Assembly: GCF_902806685.2 (NCBI RefSeq)
Contig: NC_048538.1
Coordinates: forward strand, 12,276,001-12,340,000
Reading direction: 5' to 3'
DNA from: Maniola hyperantus
Lineage: Eukaryota; Arthropoda; Insecta; Lepidoptera; Nymphalidae
Length of the DNA: 64,000 nt
The notes below the pieces were generated by a model. That model had not been told where the DNA came from and searched no databases. It saw only the letters and a program-made list of their open reading frames with translations. Shown piece by piece: positions 43,852-53,470 of this stretch; the stretch's first letter is position 1, and each line of letters opens with the position of its first letter. The position numbers and the translations under genes were made by a program.

Positions 43852-44163
43852 ATGGGAGCGGTGCGCATGGCGGCATGGGATGAAGCGGTACAACAAACAG
43901 CGCTGCGCCAGACCACCGCGCCACCTCGACCGACACGCAAGCGATCTCAGCTACCAGGACTCCATAACTTAACTGAGCTACCGTCACGTGCCATTCCAGT
44001 ACGCGCGTTCGTACGACGTACGCTCAATTCCCTCCCTATCTCTCTCACGCTCGCTATCGATAAAATTAATCCAAATGACCGAACCAGAATGCCGTTAACA
44101 GAATACATTTGTTTATTCAAAATACTGCTTTACTGCATAATTATAAGAATCATTATGTTATGA
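43852..44163 (+). CDS. Unidentified 103-codon open frame in a CpG-rich island
   Basis: The first half (MGAVRMAAWDEAVQQTALRQ, then proline/arginine-rich) lies in a CG-rich stretch, 43855-44065; the end is AT-rich and hydrophobic. No family is recognised. The island also contains CACGTG and the DREF-type word TATCGATA at 44055-44062, next to CTCTCTCACGCTCGC, so it could instead be promoter DNA. Confidence 0.2.
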   Translation: MGAVRMAAWDEAVQQTALRQTTAPPRPTRKRSQLPGLHNLTELPSRAIPVRAFVRRTLNSLPISLTLAIDKINPNDRTRMPLTEYICLFKILLYCIIIRIIML

Positions 44164-44653
44164 TAGGAATCTCATTAAGCGCTGCTGTCACTGTCACCGA
44201 ACGAAGCGACTTTAATGATCGAAAGTAGCGATGTGCTACTTTGAAATTGAAGTAAATTATTGAGTACAGGCTGTGGACTGTGGTACGAGTTAACGGAAGG
44301 AATTCGTATAATATTTCGTAACTTATGTGATCCTATTCATTCTGATGCTTAAGGATCATTTTAGCGTCTTTAGCATTATTTGTGGTAGGTAGGCAGTTTT
44401 AGTCTTTATTTGATGTGGGACTGCTCATAATTATTGTGACTGACCGTGAGGGATGTTCAAAAAAATTGGCAGTCAGTGGGGATTGCCAACAGATGAGTTT
44501 TTTTATGTTTTTGGATTTTCAAATTCATTGTGAGTAGTGGGTAGGTGCCTACCTAACCTACATATATAGATCATAGTAAGAAATATAAAAATTTCATAAT
44601 TTGTAAATTTAAATTTGAAACCATTAAAATGTTGGTTTAGCTTTTACATCTAT
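44164..44653. other. AT-rich DNA with a fragment of the 44654 element family
   Basis: TTGGCAGTCAGTGGGGATTGCC at about 44467-44488 matches the arm of the element beginning at 44654. The block 44595-44640 (TTTCATAATTTGTAAATTTAAA..AACCATTA) is inverted relative to 45500-45540. Confidence 0.5.
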
Positions 44654-45830
44654 TAGCTCTCCGAGCAGTCCGAGCACATTAACATTAGCATGTCGGTGAC
44701 GCGACCTTAAAGTTTTTACCCATCCAAGAATCACCAACGCACCAAAAGAAGTCTTCGCTTCAAAACTTGGCAGTCAGTGGGGACTGCCGACAGAAGTGAA
44801 AACTTTTTTTAATCTAATTTTTTATGGGACTTTTGTCCGACATGGACAAGGTGTGACAACTTAAAACATAGAAACAAACTTCTTTCTAGGTAGGTACGTT
44901 GGGAGTTTTTGGCATGGGTAAAAATGGTAAAAAGAAAAACCTCAAAGTCGCGTCACCGACGACGCGATAATGTTAACTATACCTTGTCTAATATAGGATG
45001 GTGATTTTGACAGCTCATGTCCATGAAGTTTCGTATTTTGTTTCGGTAAAACTAAACTACAGATGTCGTACTTCAATGATGAGTGCTACCCACTTATCGC
45101 AGTGAAGTGCATAGGTGTACGTTTAACGAATATCCAGACTATCAAAAATCGTTTTTGAAATAAAATAAATCGAAAATATAAAATTTAAAATTTAGGTAAC
45201 TCATATTACTATTTATAAATAATTAAGTTCTTTGCAATTAATAAGAATAAATAAATATGTATTTACATAATATTGTATTGAATAAATTATTATTTTATAC
45301 AAAAAAATGTTTAACATTATAATGTGACCATACAATTATCGATCCCAAGTTCTATAGGGATAATAATAATCGATAATCGAATATGAACATTAACGATTAT
45401 ACACTACCTCATCTCTACCTGTGAGCTGTCAAAATCACCATCCTATACCTATTAGAGAAGTAGCAACAGTGCTGAGTGCCGATAAATGTAAAAACTAAAC
45501 TAATGTTAGTTAATGGTTTAAATTACAAATTATGAAATTTTATTTTTGATACTGCCTATATTATGTATAAGTACTTTGAAAATAAAAATAAAAACACTGC
45601 TATCTCAAATATATTATAATGAAAAAAGTATCATTTAATTTTGGTTATTTCATAGTTTTAAGTTTTCACTTCTGTAGTCAGTCCCCACTGACGGCCAATA
45701 TTTGAAGTGAAAACTTCTTAGGTGCGTTAGCCGATTTTGGGATTGGCAAAAACTTCAAGGTCGCTTCACTGACATGCTAATGCTCAGAATAAACCCTTGC
45801 TAATGTTAATAATAGTGCTCGGAGGGCTAC
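44654..45830. mobile_element. Long-arm inverted-repeat element (about 1.2 kb) with nested MITE
   Basis: The left arm 44654-44815 (TAGCTCTCCGAGCAGTCC, TTAGCATGTCGGTGACGCGACC, TTGGCAGTCAGTGGGGACTGCC, GACAGAAGTGAAAACTT) pairs with 45655-45830 in reverse. The arms are about 170 bases with indels. No transposase. The interior contains the 44996-45443 insertion. Arm-only relatives lie at 44467-44488 and 48380-48523. Confidence 0.75.
44996..45443. mobile_element. TA-flanked MITE with 22-bp perfect TIRs (mariner/Tc1-like ends)
   Basis: GGATGGTGATTTTGACAGCT (44996 on) and its exact reverse complement ending at 45443 bound a 448-base element, each flanked by TA (44994-44995, 45444-45445). TA duplication is typical of Tc1/mariner insertions. 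The interior is AT-rich without a transposase frame. It sits in the 44654-45830 element and so is younger. Confidence 0.85.
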
Positions 45831-45935
45831 AATAGGTATACAAACTAAACTAATGTTAACGATACCTAGTTTAGAGGATAATGTTTTAGATTTGTAATTT
45901 TCATATTTAAGTATTAACATAATTAGAGTTGATAC

Positions 45936-46118
45936 TGTTGGGATATTTAGAATTTATCGGAAAAATATCAGTAAGAGGAAAAACTTGGACGTCCTGTTTG
46001 AGATATATATTTGAAGTAAGTGAATATGTCATCGAATGTAAAACAAAAATGTCTTAGAAAAAATAAGAATAAGAACATATTTAAATATAAACAATTTAGT
46101 TTACAGCCAGTTCCAACA
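45936..46118 (-). repeat. 3' LTR of the Copia-type element
   Basis: 183 bases, TGTTGG...CCAACA. Preceded on the minus strand by the polypurine tract at 46130-46119. Confidence 0.9.
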
Positions 46119-46130
46119 TCCCCCTTTAAA

Positions 46131-46406
46131 CTAAATTGTCTTACAAAAAAAACTAAACATAAAATATAAACACACAGGAACAAGAAAAAAAAAATTACAT
46201 GAGAAAAAACTAAGACCTAAACTACCTGATGATTCTTCAAGTTCAATTGATTCATGCCTATGCGACATAAGTGTCCTAACCATATTATGCCAGAGCTGAT
46301 ACTTGCTCAGACGGTCAGAGTGCACCTCGTACGCAATATCTTCACTATTCATCTTAGGTGGAATATTAACATTACAATCAACTATGTACACTGGACAGTC
46401 CACCAC
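46131..46406 (-). pseudogene. Residual internal open frame of the Copia-type element
   Basis: A 91-codon frame including NSEDIAYEVHSDRLSKYQLW and MSHRHESIELEESSGS, ending in an AT-rich hydrophobic run close to the polypurine tract. I cannot match it to a known domain; by position it should derive from the end of the element's polyprotein or an untranslated leader. Not a functional protein. Confidence 0.4.
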
Positions 46407-46429
46407 AGGGCGAAAGCATGACGAACAGA

Positions 46430-46560
46430 ATCACCTTCATTGATGCAGCGGTCGTATCTCCTTCTGGATACCCATCAATAGGAAACCACAGGTTCTCATG
46501 TAGCAAATAATTTAATCATTTTCAATTTCCAAGTGGGATATCCTTCTCTATTTTTGACAT
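46430..46560 (-). pseudogene. gag N-terminal remnant of the Copia-type element
   Basis: ATG at 46560-46558 reads MSKIEK, then the frame is lost by an indel; a following frame reads HENLWFPIDGYPEGD (about 46500-46456) and TTAASMK. The 'HE.LW' and 'D.Y.....T' pattern about 30-50 residues from the start is typical of Copia Gag. Frameshifted and truncated before any nucleocapsid zinc knuckle. Confidence 0.75.
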
Positions 46561-46677
46561 TTGGAAAGGAAAATATCTAAATACGATTTTTCTTGTTCGC
46601 AACAAATAATATAGCAACAATGGACAATTAACACCAGTTTTCCCATCGATACTTTTCCGTTAATATTCTCTTCTAGA

Positions 46678-46694
46678 GCTTCGTGCTGATAACG
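46678..46694 (-). other. Candidate tRNA primer-binding site
   Basis: Immediately internal to the 5' LTR the minus strand reads CGTTATCAGCACGAAGC, the position where minus-strand DNA synthesis is primed. TTATCA-type sites occur in insect Copia elements; the exact primer tRNA is not resolved here. Confidence 0.55.
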
Positions 46695-46877
46695 TGTTGG
46701 GATATTTATAATTTATCGGAAAAATATCAGTAAAAGGAAAAACTTGGACGTCCTGTTTGAGATATATATTTGAAGTAAGTGAATATGTCATCGAATGTAA
46801 AACAAAAATGTCTTAGAAAAAATAAGAATAAGAACATATTTAAATATAAACAATTTAGTTTACAGCCAGTTCCAACA
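46695..46877 (-). repeat. 5' LTR of the Copia-type element
   Basis: 183 bases, nearly identical to the other LTR (differences in the GATATTTA(T/G)AATT and AGTAA(A/G)AGG words). Confidence 0.9.
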
Positions 46878-46882
46878 GATAC

Positions 46883-48379
46883 AACTAATCTTAATTAATG
46901 GTTTTAATTTACAAATTACATTGATTGATTCTGTATGCAAAATGATCGCGGCACATGAGTGTGCTGTGCCCGCAGAGTCCGCACGACAATAATGTATGTT
47001 TACGCGAGAAAAGATACCGCGTGCCACGGCTTAGCGGGCATTGTTATTAGGCGAGCAGAAACACAAGGCGATAAGCTCTTGTTGTGACGTTGTTCTCATT
47101 TCCACACAACTGCGCATGTGTGTAATTCTCGCATAGATAGCAGAAATTGCTAATAGTATTATCAACCGTACCTCATAGTGTTAAAGTTTAATTTTCAATG
47201 ACGAATTTAGTTAACAGGTAAGATATTTGAGAGGAATGTGTCTGCAAGCTGCGTAGAGGCTATGATTGCCAGGTGGACAGCGCGCACTGCGCAACTCCCC
47301 AGACACACGACGTCACAAGTGTTGTCACGACACACAAGGCAATCTTGTCGGGCGAGGTACGAGGTTATTTATTATGCAAATAGTATCCGGTCGTCGAGTC
47401 TGTCTAAAAGTTGAATGCTACGCGGAATTCATACGTAAATAACGTGGGTGCATCGTACAACATATTGTATTGATGTTCGGATAAAAACATACACAAACAG
47501 TGCTTTATTTAGCATTATGCGATTTATAATGGGTATGGTTAGTTTATTGTCGCAGACCTGTTATCTAAAGGTAAAGTACGTCATACTTCATAACATTCCT
47601 ATGACTAAGCTGAATACTGAAATCCATAACGTCTGTAATTTGAAATTAGAACATCCCGCACCCGAAGCAAATTCTGTTCCTAAGTTCCTCCTTTCTGAGG
47701 AGTTTTTAGTTCATCAACTATTGCTGTCTCGCTTCAACGAGAGTTAAGTATATCTCTCACATTAATCTGTCTCGTTTTAACTCAATCTTAAGTCTGAGCA
47801 AAGTCAAAGTGCGCTCTATAGATCTCAGCCGTAGTCTTGGGCGCCCCTAAACCCCACACGTTACCCAGGATTCTAGATCCCTCGTTACGCTTAGGATTTA
47901 TCCCGGCACACGTAACGTAAGACACTAAATTACCCCCATGTTGAATAATCTACTATTATAGCGCCGGCCCAAGCAAACTCAGCGCCCCTTGAGACAAAAA
48001 TTTCGCAACAAATTAAACACGAGTGACCATTCAAATAATTCACTTAAATAACTCAGGACAAGACTAATTTAATGCTTAGGCACTGAGTTTTGTTGGTTTT
48101 GTTTAGGTCTCGTTTAGGACATGAGGGCGGTAAGCTAGATACTTATTGGAAGTTTGGACTTTGGAAGTACAGAACAGAACCTGTGAAAGAACTCTACAAT
48201 AGAAACCAAATCACCCAGAATTTATTATTTTAAATAATTATTGAAATAAAAACGTCGTTGGGCAATTTTGTAATGGGTAAAAACTTCAAGGTTTTAATTT
48301 AGGTACAAATTATGAAATTTTAATTTTTAAAATCCAAACAAAACACTGTTATTTTTTTTTACATTGAATTATTAGTTAT
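46883..48379. other. Mostly single-copy DNA with CpG-rich patches
   Basis: CG-rich patches at 46940-47120 and 47255-47440 are unique in the window; the second contains the POU/octamer-type word ATGCAAAT (about 47375-47382). A 99-codon plus frame at 47448-47747 (MHRTTYCIDV...RFNES) has no motif. Remnants of the 44654 family interior (TAATTTAGGTACAAATTATGAAATTTTAA) lie at 48295-48325. Confidence 0.35.
47740..47800. repeat. Hairpin MITE family F fragment
   Basis: GAGTTAAGTATATCTCTCACATTAATCTGTC and CGTTTTAACTCAATCTTAAG match the loop and right arm of 24361-24475. Confidence 0.65.
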
Positions 48380-48523
48380 TTAGTAGTTTTAAGTTTTCAC
48401 TTCTGTAGGCAGTCCCCACTGACAGCCAATTTTTGAAGTGAAACTTTTTTAGTCGCGTTAGGCGATTTTGTAGTGGGCAAAAACGTCAAGGTTGCTTCAC
48501 CGATATGACATGCATGCTAATGA
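48380..48523. repeat. Solo arm of the 44654-type element
   Basis: TTTTCACTTCTGTAGGCAGTCCCCACTGACAGCC, GAAGTGAAACTTTTTTAGTCGCG, GTCAAGGTTGCTTCACCGA and GCATGCTAATG match the right arm 45660-45800. Confidence 0.75.
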
Positions 48524-48526
48524 TAA

Positions 48527-48845
48527 AAACCGGCCAAGTTTGTATCAGACTTTTGGACCGAAGGTTCCGTACTACAGTCGTACTTTTCGATATCTTGCAC
48601 GATAAATCAAAAAGTAGGTATTATGCATAAAATAAAATGAAAATCTATCTTAGAATGTACAGGTACAGCCTTTTCACCCCATTTAATATAGTTAGTTATC
48701 TTACTTTGAAAATTGAAAATACTGTTCATGCGTACATTTTAATTTTTTGTGATGTAAACACAAATTCACGGTTTTTGCATTTTTCTCTTAGCGTGTGCTA
48801 TAAGATCTGCACTTTTTCTTGATATGGACTCAAAAGGAAAGAGTC
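48527..48845 (+). repeat. MINE-like repeat lacking its microsatellite
   Basis: AAAAACCGGCCAAGTTTGTATCAG, CGAAGGTTCCGTACTACAGTCG, GCACGATAAATC, CACAAATTCACGGTTTTTG and GTGCTATAAGATCTGC, then ACTCAAAAGGAAA. The GTCT run and the TTGACCTAG block are deleted. Confidence 0.65.
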
Positions 48846-49234
48846 TCCTCGTAGCTGGTTGAAATCTTCTACACATAATCCTGAAACTCTGACAGCACTA
48901 TCAGAGCACTATCAGCTATCTGAGCTTATTTAGCCGAAAGCTTTCCTATTTTTTTTAAATTGCAAGTCACGCATCTATTTCACACTTTTCACACAATAAA
49001 TTAAAATATTTCGTTCGATTTGTTGTTTGATTGTAATAATTAATAAATTGTACCTACAGCTACACTGTTGAAAAGAGAGAAGAATTGCAGTGCTGAGTGA
49101 ACTCAGACTAACTCAGACTAATTTCACAGCTGATGTCAGAGACGCGGCTGGCCTCTAGGACCTCTCTCATCTCTTTCACTCTTTTCCTCTCGTTCCTCAC
49201 TTTGCCCTCCCTCGCTAAGGCCACCCGCCACGCG

Positions 49235-49320
49235 GTCTGTGATTACGACCGCAACCTGTTGTGTTGTACGCAAGTTACTAGGAATACAGACGCAGTAGGG
49301 AGATCTCACATTCCACTTTG
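49235..49320 (+). repeat. Second copy of the GTTACTAGGAA repeat
   Basis: GACCGCAACCTGTTGTGTTG then TACGCAAGTTACTAGGAATACAGACGCAGTAGG; in frame it reads CTQVTRNTDAVGR. Related to 1800-1905 and 50625-50765. Confidence 0.6.
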
Positions 49321-49561
49321 AAGTCTGAAATTAAAACGAGGGAGGGACTTGCAGAAACCAAACACAAAGGGAGGGTCTTTGGAGAAATGTTTTAGGGGTT
49401 CTAGCATTGAAGTTTTTAGATAAAAATTAGGCACTCCCACTCTAAATTTTCCATTACTTGTTTGTCACTTTCGAGATAGGAATATGTAAGTAGGCGAGTT
49501 GTTATTCTAAGGTGAGTAGGTATTAGGAATAGATAGGTATGTATAGTGTGTAGGTTGGTAC
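49321..49561. other. Unassigned spacer
   Basis: Nothing recognised. Confidence 0.4.
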
Positions 49562-49730
49562 ATTTTGAGATCTCACTCGCCATTTTATCGCTATGTGTCA
49601 ACTGTCATTACCTGCACTCAAAAGTACGGCTCACCTTTATAATAATGACTAAAATTCTACTATTGACATGATAGTTGACACATAGAGTTGAAATAGCGAG
49701 TGAGATCTCAAAATTTACGCATTATAATAT
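49562..49730. mobile_element. MITE family D (copy 4 of 4)
   Basis: TTTTGAGATCTCACTCGCCATTTTATCGCTATGTGTCAACTG and its partner CAGTTGACA-complement...CATAGAGTTGAAATAGCGAGTGAGATCTCAAAA form long inverted ends of about 55 bases around ACTCAAAAGTACGGCTCACC and TGACTAAAATTCTAC. Confidence 0.8.
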
Positions 49731-50010
49731 AGTATAGTAGGTCCTATCTAAGTATACTTAGGTAATATTTTAATGATTATTATTCATCAGTCAGTGATGA
49801 GTTGACAAACGCACTGTGTGTTTTTGGCTTAATCGCTTTCGTAGTGGAAGCCTTCGACTTGAAAGCGACCTCGCACCGGAAGACGCAGCGTTGGACCCCC
49901 ACTAGGACGATTCTTTCAAGTTGCGGCCAAACCACCTCTATCAACTTGCTTCTTTAGTACCTAAACCGCAGCTAAGTCCCGATTACCTCCGAGTTTTATT
50001 TGTTGAAATT

Positions 50011-50160
50011 CCGCACTCATCAGTATTTGGTTCGTATCCGTGATTCTTCAAAGTGGCCGTCATACAAATACGTACCTACTTAAGTATTCGATTCGTATTT
50101 TTACGGAATCCGAGATTTCCCGGATAATTACTTAGCGCACAAACGTGCAAAAACACTTAT
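50011..50160. mobile_element. Hairpin MITE, family E (copy 2 of 2)
   Basis: CGCACTCATCAGTATTTGGTTCGTATCCGTG, CAAAGTGGCCGTCATACAAATACG, ATTCGATTCGTATTTTTACGG and GCGCACAAACGTG match the reverse complement of 15007-15137 with an extra TACCTACTTAAG. Confidence 0.7.
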
Positions 50161-50624
50161 AACGTGTGTACGCTACATGTAACGCCTTTACTTTAAGACC
50201 ATTGTTTTTCAACCTTTTTCAAATAGAATTGTCTAGTGCAAGTATATTGTCTAACCTGTTTACAGTGCGAACAACCAACTTATCTGTTCATTTGGGCACA
50301 ATTGGAACTACGAGTAGAGCCACGTCAGCCGCCATTTCATAATCCACACGACGAACGTCACCCAGTCACCCTTATTTTAAGGATAAATCCGGTTGCGTCA
50401 ATTATTGTCGTAGAGCAAAAATTGCGAATGCGTTCTCAAAATTTAAATTATACATTTTATGATTTCAATACAGTTTTTGATGAGTTTTTGTGATAGGGAT
50501 TTTAAATAAAGTGCAACGTCTGTTGCTTGCTATATTCATAAAAACTACCAGAATATCAAGATCCCTTGATGTAGAATGTAATCTTTATTTACAGTAGCAC
50601 AAGGCAATGTATATATCAAAGGAG
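50161..50624. other. Unassigned DNA with an 85-codon open frame
   Basis: The plus frame 50236-50493 (MQVYCLTCLQCEQPTYLF... DFNTVFDEFL) has no recognised domain; its CxxC (CLQC) alone is not a zinc-finger signature. Treated as chance or relic. Confidence 0.3.
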
Positions 50625-50765
50625 ATTCGTATTTGGAAGTTGCTGTTCACAAAAGAGGGCCTCCTTGCTGCTTCTGTGTTCCTAGTAACTTGCGTACGAT
50701 GCGTCGGGTTCCGACCGCATCGCATCCGAGGCCGAGCGCCGGCGGGTGGTCCGCGGTACAGCGAC
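50625..50765 (-). repeat. Third copy of the GTTACTAGGAA repeat, with GC-rich flank
   Basis: On the minus strand GACGCATCGTACGCAAGTTACTAGGAACACAGAAGCAGCAAGGAGG reads THRTQVTRNTEAARRPS. The flanking GGGTGGTCCGCGG..GCCGAGCGCCGGC block is the GC-richest of the three copies. Confidence 0.6.
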
Positions 50766-51148
50766 CGGTCTGCCAAGCTAGGGGCTCAATACTGAACTAA
50801 TTCACAAAATTCGGGACGACTCGCACTGTCGAACAAATATTTTCTTGTTATAAACGAAATTATTTTTAAACTATATTTTGGCATTTTGGACTTTTCAAAA
50901 CTACCTCACCTGTAAAGATTCATGAAGTTGCGACTGTGGCTTTCCAGTCAGTCATACTCATGGCAAAGTTAGCCATCTATCATAATCACATCTGATTGCT
51001 AACACTGCTAATTCTTGATTAAAATTCATAGTTGCAGCAAGACAATAAACTCAGTAATTTATTGCAATTTGATAAAAACATGCTGCATGTTTGATGTTCC
51101 AGGAATATGAAGAAACATGTTCAAGTGTCCCAAAATAAAACAGTAAAT

Positions 51149-51171
51149 TTTATTAACCGTACCTTTTTATT
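51149..51171 (-). terminator. Polyadenylation signals of the MADF gene
   Basis: On the minus strand two AATAAA hexamers follow the stop codon, at 51171-51166 and 51154-51149, about 6 and 23 bases downstream. The proximal one is unusually close to the stop, so the 3' UTR is probably very short unless a farther site is used. Confidence 0.6.
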
Positions 51172-51176
51172 TACTG

Positions 51177-51536
51177 CTAAAGATTAGTAAAATCAGAATT
51201 CAATTGTACCGTGGAATTGGTTGTCAATTTGTTTAGCCTAGCGTTGAAGATTACGTCCGAAATTAACTTTTCTGCTATGACTCGTTGTATACCTTCTATT
51301 TCTTTAAGTTGATAGCCGAGTGCTTTGCCAAATGCCACCGCTTCGTTGTTCTCACTAAACAATACTGGTTCTTCGTGCTCAGGATTGGTTAGAAAAACGC
51401 CGGATATATTTGGCTGTGTATCTTCTTGCTTTACTTTTTTTGTTACGATACTGTGGGATTTTCTTGACTTCTTTGGTTTTGGGTCGTCTTCTAAGTATTC
51501 GGCGTAATATGGGTATTCAGTTTCGGCGTGAGTGTC
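51177..51536 (-). CDS. MADF gene, coding exon 3
   Basis: Starts after the acceptor TGTGATTTTCAG at 51537 and ends with the TAG at 51179-51177. Encodes the DTHAETEYPYYAEY segment, the basic KPKKSRK patch (a possible nuclear localisation signal) and the BESS-like C-terminal helix. Confidence 0.85.
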   Translation of the reverse strand, partial: DTHAETEYPYYAEYLEDDPKPKKSRKSHSIVTKKVKQEDTQPNISGVFLTNPEHEEPVLFSENNEAVAFGKALGYQLKEIEGIQRVIAEKLISDVIFNARLNKLTTNSTVQLNSDFTNL

Positions 51537-53240
51537 CTGAAAATCACAGATGTAAATTATTATCAAATGTATAATGCAGATGTACCTACTGTGCTAATTA
51601 ATACGCCTATAAACAATCTCTAATCTATTATTTCTCCTTTTCACAATCTCTTTACTGAAAAAGACAGCACTATGACTGTCATATTATTTTTAAACCAAAA
51701 ATATATGCTCACTTCATTGTCCTGGTCTTCGTCTTCTTCATTTTCTTCGTCATCATTATCATCCGTGACCCTGGATGATTGGACGTTAGTTACACTTCCA
51801 CCATCAATGAATGCCATGAGATCAAAGTACCAAAGCGTGGTACGGTATCCGTCTTCGCCCCTTTGTCTTGCCGCCAGCATCTGTATGAGAAAAATAAAAT
51901 TTAAAACTTATTCTCTTTAAAATATAATGGAAAAACAGTCAATATTTTAAATATATCGTTACCTATAAGAAATTTCATTTGATACCATACCAAACTTGCC
52001 AGAATCATCTTATTTTTTGACGTACCTACCATTTTTGTAGGTCATATCCGCCATATTGGATTTGTCTTTATTATACTTAGTATTTGTAACATCATTTAAT
52101 GAAAATTTTATAAAATTTTATAAACTAAGTCGTTTTACAACAGTGTGTCAGGGACCCTGAAGAACCTGTTTCTCACGGTCCCCGCTCTTCCTCCTCAGTC
52201 GCAAACATAGATTATAAATATTAACAAACTACATAAATAAGTATAAAAATTGTGTGTGTATGTATGTAAGTATGTGTGTGTTTATTACCATACGCAAAAT
52301 ATGTTTTATGTCGTCATAGTTGCCACCTCTTCATCTGTGTCAAATTTTCGAGTCACACGGACAGTTGGTAACACCCAACCCCACGCCGTCATGCGTGTTG
52401 ACGGTTGACTTGTACCACTCGTACAACATGAAGTGTTGTCGGGGTGTTATTAACCAGAGTGCTGAAAAGTCAACGTGTCAAACGTCCCAACCTAACCAAT
52501 AGTACGCGACAGGTCAAGATGCCAATCGCAGAGAGAACACCCCGCACAGCCCCCAAGCTAACCTGGTGCGGACGAGTGCGGGTGACGTGCGGGTGTGCGG
52601 GGCGTCTCCCCACCTCATACCCCGATTACCATTTCAACCTGTCGCGGACTAATTTTTAAACAAAGTAAGCAAACTGACATTTCGTGGGCTGCCAATTTTT
52701 GCTGAAAAATAAATAATGTTGGGACAATTGATATGAATCACTGGCTTAGTAGGTACGATGAGGAACTATATTCGATAGATAGGTAAAGTAAAAATGCATA
52801 TAGACCGATTCGTTAGTCTAGTGTGGTCTAGAAACCACGAGCCATGAGTTCGATTTTCATGGGTAAATCTTTATGCGATTTGTTTGTACAGTTGACATAA
52901 ACTCTTGTCAAAATCTAATATAGTAATTACCATATATTATTATTAATTATGGTAAAAATATAAAAAGTATGAAATAAAAATAACCAAAAAATATACCTAC
53001 CCTCCTAACTTCCCGCTTGTATGTAGCTCTCATGTTTTCTAGCTTCCTCTTGACAATATCCAGTGTTATATCTTCGTGATACGTTTTCATTTTTTTTAAT
53101 ATCGCCTGAAAAGCTTCTTTGCGTGCTTCTTTGTTCATGTAAAGTAGATCAGTTTGGTCCCAGAGACAAGGCGCTTCTCTGTACATTCTTAATAAGTCTT
53201 TGATCGCCTTTGGATCTAGCGTTACCATCCGGACGTCCAT
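51177..53240 (-). CDS. MADF/BESS-like protein gene (three coding exons)
   Basis: Spliced coding parts are 53240-53001, 51880-51713 and 51536-51177: 80 + 56 + 119 = 255 residues and a TAG stop. Introns are GT-AG (AGG|GTAGGT ... CATACAG|ATG; GAA|GTGAGC ... TTTTCAG|GAC) and both phase 0. Residues about 8-105 form a MADF domain: a start helix (IKDLLRMYREAPCLWD), a middle (Y.NKEARKEAFQAIL), ITLDIVKRKLENMRATYKRE and, across the junction, TLWYFDLMAFI. An acidic linker (DDNDDEENEEDEDQDNE) and a basic patch (KPKKSRKS) follow, then a BESS-like helix (FGKALGYQL...EKLISDVIFNARL). MADF proteins bind DNA or chromatin and BESS motifs mediate protein contacts; a nuclear regulator is the expectation. A domesticated transposon protein is possible, since MADF-like proteins also occur in PIF/Harbinger elements. 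Confidence 0.85.
51713..51880 (-). CDS. MADF gene, coding exon 2
   Basis: 168 bases between acceptor TTCTCATACAG and donor GTGAGC. Encodes the end of the MADF fold (GYRTTLWYFDLMAFIDGG) and the acidic linker. Confidence 0.85.
51881..53000 (-). other. Intron 1 of the MADF gene
   Basis: 1,120 bases, donor GTAGGTATAT, acceptor TTTCTCATACAG. It contains a GC-rich MITE (52501-52652) and otherwise unremarkable AT-rich DNA. Confidence 0.75.
52501..52652. mobile_element. GC-rich hairpin MITE, family G, intact ends
   Basis: Left TAGTACGCGACAGGTCAAGATGCCAATCG and right CCCCGATTACCATTTCAACCTGTCGCGGACTA are inverted partners of about 30 bases. The inside carries CCCCGCACAGCCCC, GCTAACCTGGTGCGG, GTGACGTGCGGGTGTGCGGGG. 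It lies in intron 1 of the MADF gene. Confidence 0.8.
53001..53240 (-). CDS. MADF gene, coding exon 1
   Basis: The chosen ATG at 53240-53238 has a good context (CCAAAATGG) and starts just before the MADF fold. The frame stays open farther upstream to an ATG at 53531, adding 97 residues (basic, GC-rich, no known domain), so a longer protein cannot be excluded. Confidence 0.8.
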
Positions 53241-53470
53241 TTTGGAGTAACTGACGCGGCGTACTAACTTGGGAGCCGATTTGTGCCCGACGCGAATGGC
53301 ACGACCGGAGATAGCGGCCGACGCATATCGCTGCGTCTCTATCGTTCGCGGTAGAAGGAGCGAGATGGCATGCAATTGAAATTGCCAGAACAAGTTGACC
53401 CCGACTGTCGGCAGCTGCCGCGCGAACCCGTGTGTGCCACTGCCGTGAGGATTTTGTGAGCCGTGAATAT
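53241..53470 (-). promoter_or_regulatory. GC-rich 5' region of the MADF gene (promoter/5' UTR candidate)
   Basis: The 230 bases before the start codon are much richer in CG than the surrounding DNA (GCGGCCGACGCATATCGCTGCG, GGCGCGTACTAA-type words). No TATA box is evident in a sensible position. Where transcription begins cannot be fixed from sequence. Confidence 0.45.

Larger units (their letters stand above)
45936..46877 (-). mobile_element. Small internally deleted Copia-type LTR retrotransposon
   Basis: Two 183-bp direct repeats (45936-46118, 46695-46877) differ at about two positions. Each has inverted termini TGTTGG/CCAACA. The 5-base duplication GATAC flanks the whole (45931-45935, 46878-46882). 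Read on the minus strand: 5' LTR, a candidate primer-binding site (CGTTATCAGCACGAAGC, 46694-46678), a degraded start of gag, a junction, a last reading fragment, a purine tract TTTAAAGGGGGA (46130-46119) and the 3' LTR. Only about 576 internal bases remain, so protease, integrase, reverse transcriptase and RNase H are missing and it cannot move unaided. LTR similarity suggests recent insertion. Confidence 0.9.
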
